9,876 nucleotides of DNA, taken from the NCBI GenBank assembly GCA_023145655.1, contig JAGLDI010000025.1, forward strand, positions 1 to 9,876, read 5' to 3'. How positions within the stretch are numbered: the first letter of the stretch is position 1; every line of letters starts with the position of its first letter. The notes under the pieces were generated by a model. That model ran no database searches and was not told where the DNA came from. It worked only from the letters and a program-made list of their open reading frames with translations. The translations under genes were made by a program, and so were the position numbers. Source of the stretch: Desulfuromusa sp. (GTDB lineage: Bacteria > Desulfobacterota > Desulfuromonadia > Desulfuromonadales > Geopsychrobacteraceae). Shown in pieces: positions 9,091-9,876 of the stretch.

Positions 9091-9876
9091 TTAAACGCCC
9101 AGCAACTCCAGGATTCTGCTCAGCTCTGCCTGGTCATGGTAATTGATCTCTATCCGCCCTCCCTGGTTTTTGACGTGAACCTTCACCTGGGTTCCCAGTT
9201 GTTGTCGGAGGCTATTTTCTAATTCAAGCAGGTCAGGATCTAGCGGTTTTTCAACCTTTGGCTTCTCAAACCTTTTACCAAACATATTTTTGATTTTTTT
9301 GACTAATTTTTCAGTTTCACGTACCGATAATTTCTTTCTGATAATTTCGTCACTTGCTTCCAGAATATCATCTTCATTCTCCAGGGCCAATAATGCACGA
9401 GCATGCCCCATGCTCAACCGACTTTCAATCAGGTCATTCTTTACCTTTTCCGGCAGTCGCAACAACCTCAAAGCATTGGCAACCGTTGAACGATCCTTAC
9501 CAACCCGCTTGGCAACCTCTTCCTGGAGCAAGTCAAAGCTCTCCATTAAGTGGTGGTATGCTCCCGCCTCTTCCAGAGGGTTGAGGTCTTCTCGCTGAAT
9601 ATTTTCTATCAGAGCAATTTCCAACGCTCGATCTTCTGCAACATCCTGTATAACCACCGGGACACTGACCAGCCCCACTTTCTGTGCAGCTCTCCAGCGT
9701 CTTTCTCCAGCAATAATTTGATAGTGATCATCATGGCGTCTCACCACCAAAGGCTGAATAATCCCCTTCTCTTCAATTGAAGCGACCAATTCTGCCATCT
9801 TGCTATCAGCAAAAGTTTTACGTGGTTGACGATGGTGCGGCTTCAGGTCTTCGATCGGACAGGAAAAATACTTTTT
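9091..9876 (-). CDS. parB: ParB/Spo0J chromosome-partitioning protein, N-terminus outside the window
   Basis: A CTP-dependent DNA clamp that loads at parS sites, spreads, and with ParA segregates the chromosome origin. The frame stays open to the window edge, giving 261 visible residues. An internal ATG at 9798 is not the real start: the 26 residues before it include the conserved IEDLKPHHRQPRKTF stretch. A short piece, perhaps 20-40 residues, is therefore missing. Visible motifs are ELVASIEEKGIIQPLVVR, the CTP-binding GERRWRA (visible residues 57-63), ENIQREDLNPLEEA (91-104), the helix-turn-helix for parS binding (about 116-142, EEVAKRVGKDRSTVANALRLL) and SMGHARALLAL. A C-terminal dimerisation domain (about 205-261) ends in LSRILELLGV. 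parA would be expected just upstream, outside the window. No convincing parS site is present in the window. Confidence 0.97.
   Translation of the reverse strand, partial: KKYFSCPIEDLKPHHRQPRKTFADSKMAELVASIEEKGIIQPLVVRRHDDHYQIIAGERRWRAAQKVGLVSVPVVIQDVAEDRALEIALIENIQREDLNPLEEAGAYHHLMESFDLLQEEVAKRVGKDRSTVANALRLLRLPEKVKNDLIESRLSMGHARALLALENEDDILEASDEIIRKKLSVRETEKLVKKIKNMFGKRFEKPKVEKPLDPDLLELENSLRQQLGTQVKVHVKNQGGRIEINYHDQAELSRILELLGV

Noticed and set aside
9313..9328. parS-like half site inside parB (GTTTCACGT present)
   Set aside because: Only one half matches the TGTTTCACGTGAAACA consensus; the other half is unrelated. A second weak match at 9814-9829 reaches about 10 of 16 and falls in the conserved QPRKT codons. 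Neither is credible as parS.
9091..9798. parB read as a complete gene starting at the ATG at 9798
   Set aside because: The frame continues to the window edge and encodes conserved ParB N-terminal residues before that ATG, so the gene is cut by the window, not short.

Overview
The window comes from a moderate-GC Gram-negative bacterium. The best guess is a deltaproteobacterium of the Desulfuromonas/Geobacter group (Desulfobacterota). That rests on the gene order parB - bactofilin - atpF' - atpF - atpH - atpA - atpG - atpD - atpC, with two b-type stalk subunits and no F0 a or c gene beside them. The placement is inferred from gene order and protein character, not from a search.

Every gene is on the minus strand, so the region reads from high to low coordinates. 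At the right edge is a ParB chromosome-partitioning protein whose N-terminus lies outside the window (9091-9876). A bactofilin cytoskeletal gene follows 39 bases later (8617-9051). A gap of about 200 bases (8419-8616) holds a good sigma70-type promoter with an inverted repeat over its -35 box. Seven ATP synthase genes follow: b' (7990-8418), b (7388-7969), delta (6849-7391), alpha (5331-6839), gamma (4441-5310), beta (2974-4383) and epsilon (2522-2932). A strong rho-independent terminator at 2461-2493 ends the operon. A membrane-bound GAF-PAS hybrid histidine kinase with a C-terminal receiver domain (12-2321) follows, probably as its own transcription unit.

Together the atp genes encode the complete F1 head (alpha, beta, gamma, delta, epsilon) plus the peripheral stalk (b, b') of an F-type ATP synthase. 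The membrane a subunit and c ring must be encoded elsewhere, so the coupling ion (H+ or Na+) cannot be read here. ParB and bactofilin belong to chromosome segregation and cell organisation; their link to the atp operon is positional. The kinase has no partner gene in view.

This is essentially a conserved housekeeping region. I found no undescribed system. The points worth a second look are small: a signal-peptide-like extension on subunit b, the palindrome in the atp promoter, a hairpin touching the atpD ribosome binding site, the parB-bactofilin pairing, and the orphan hybrid kinase. No tRNA, rRNA, CRISPR array, insertion sequence or convincing parS site was seen.
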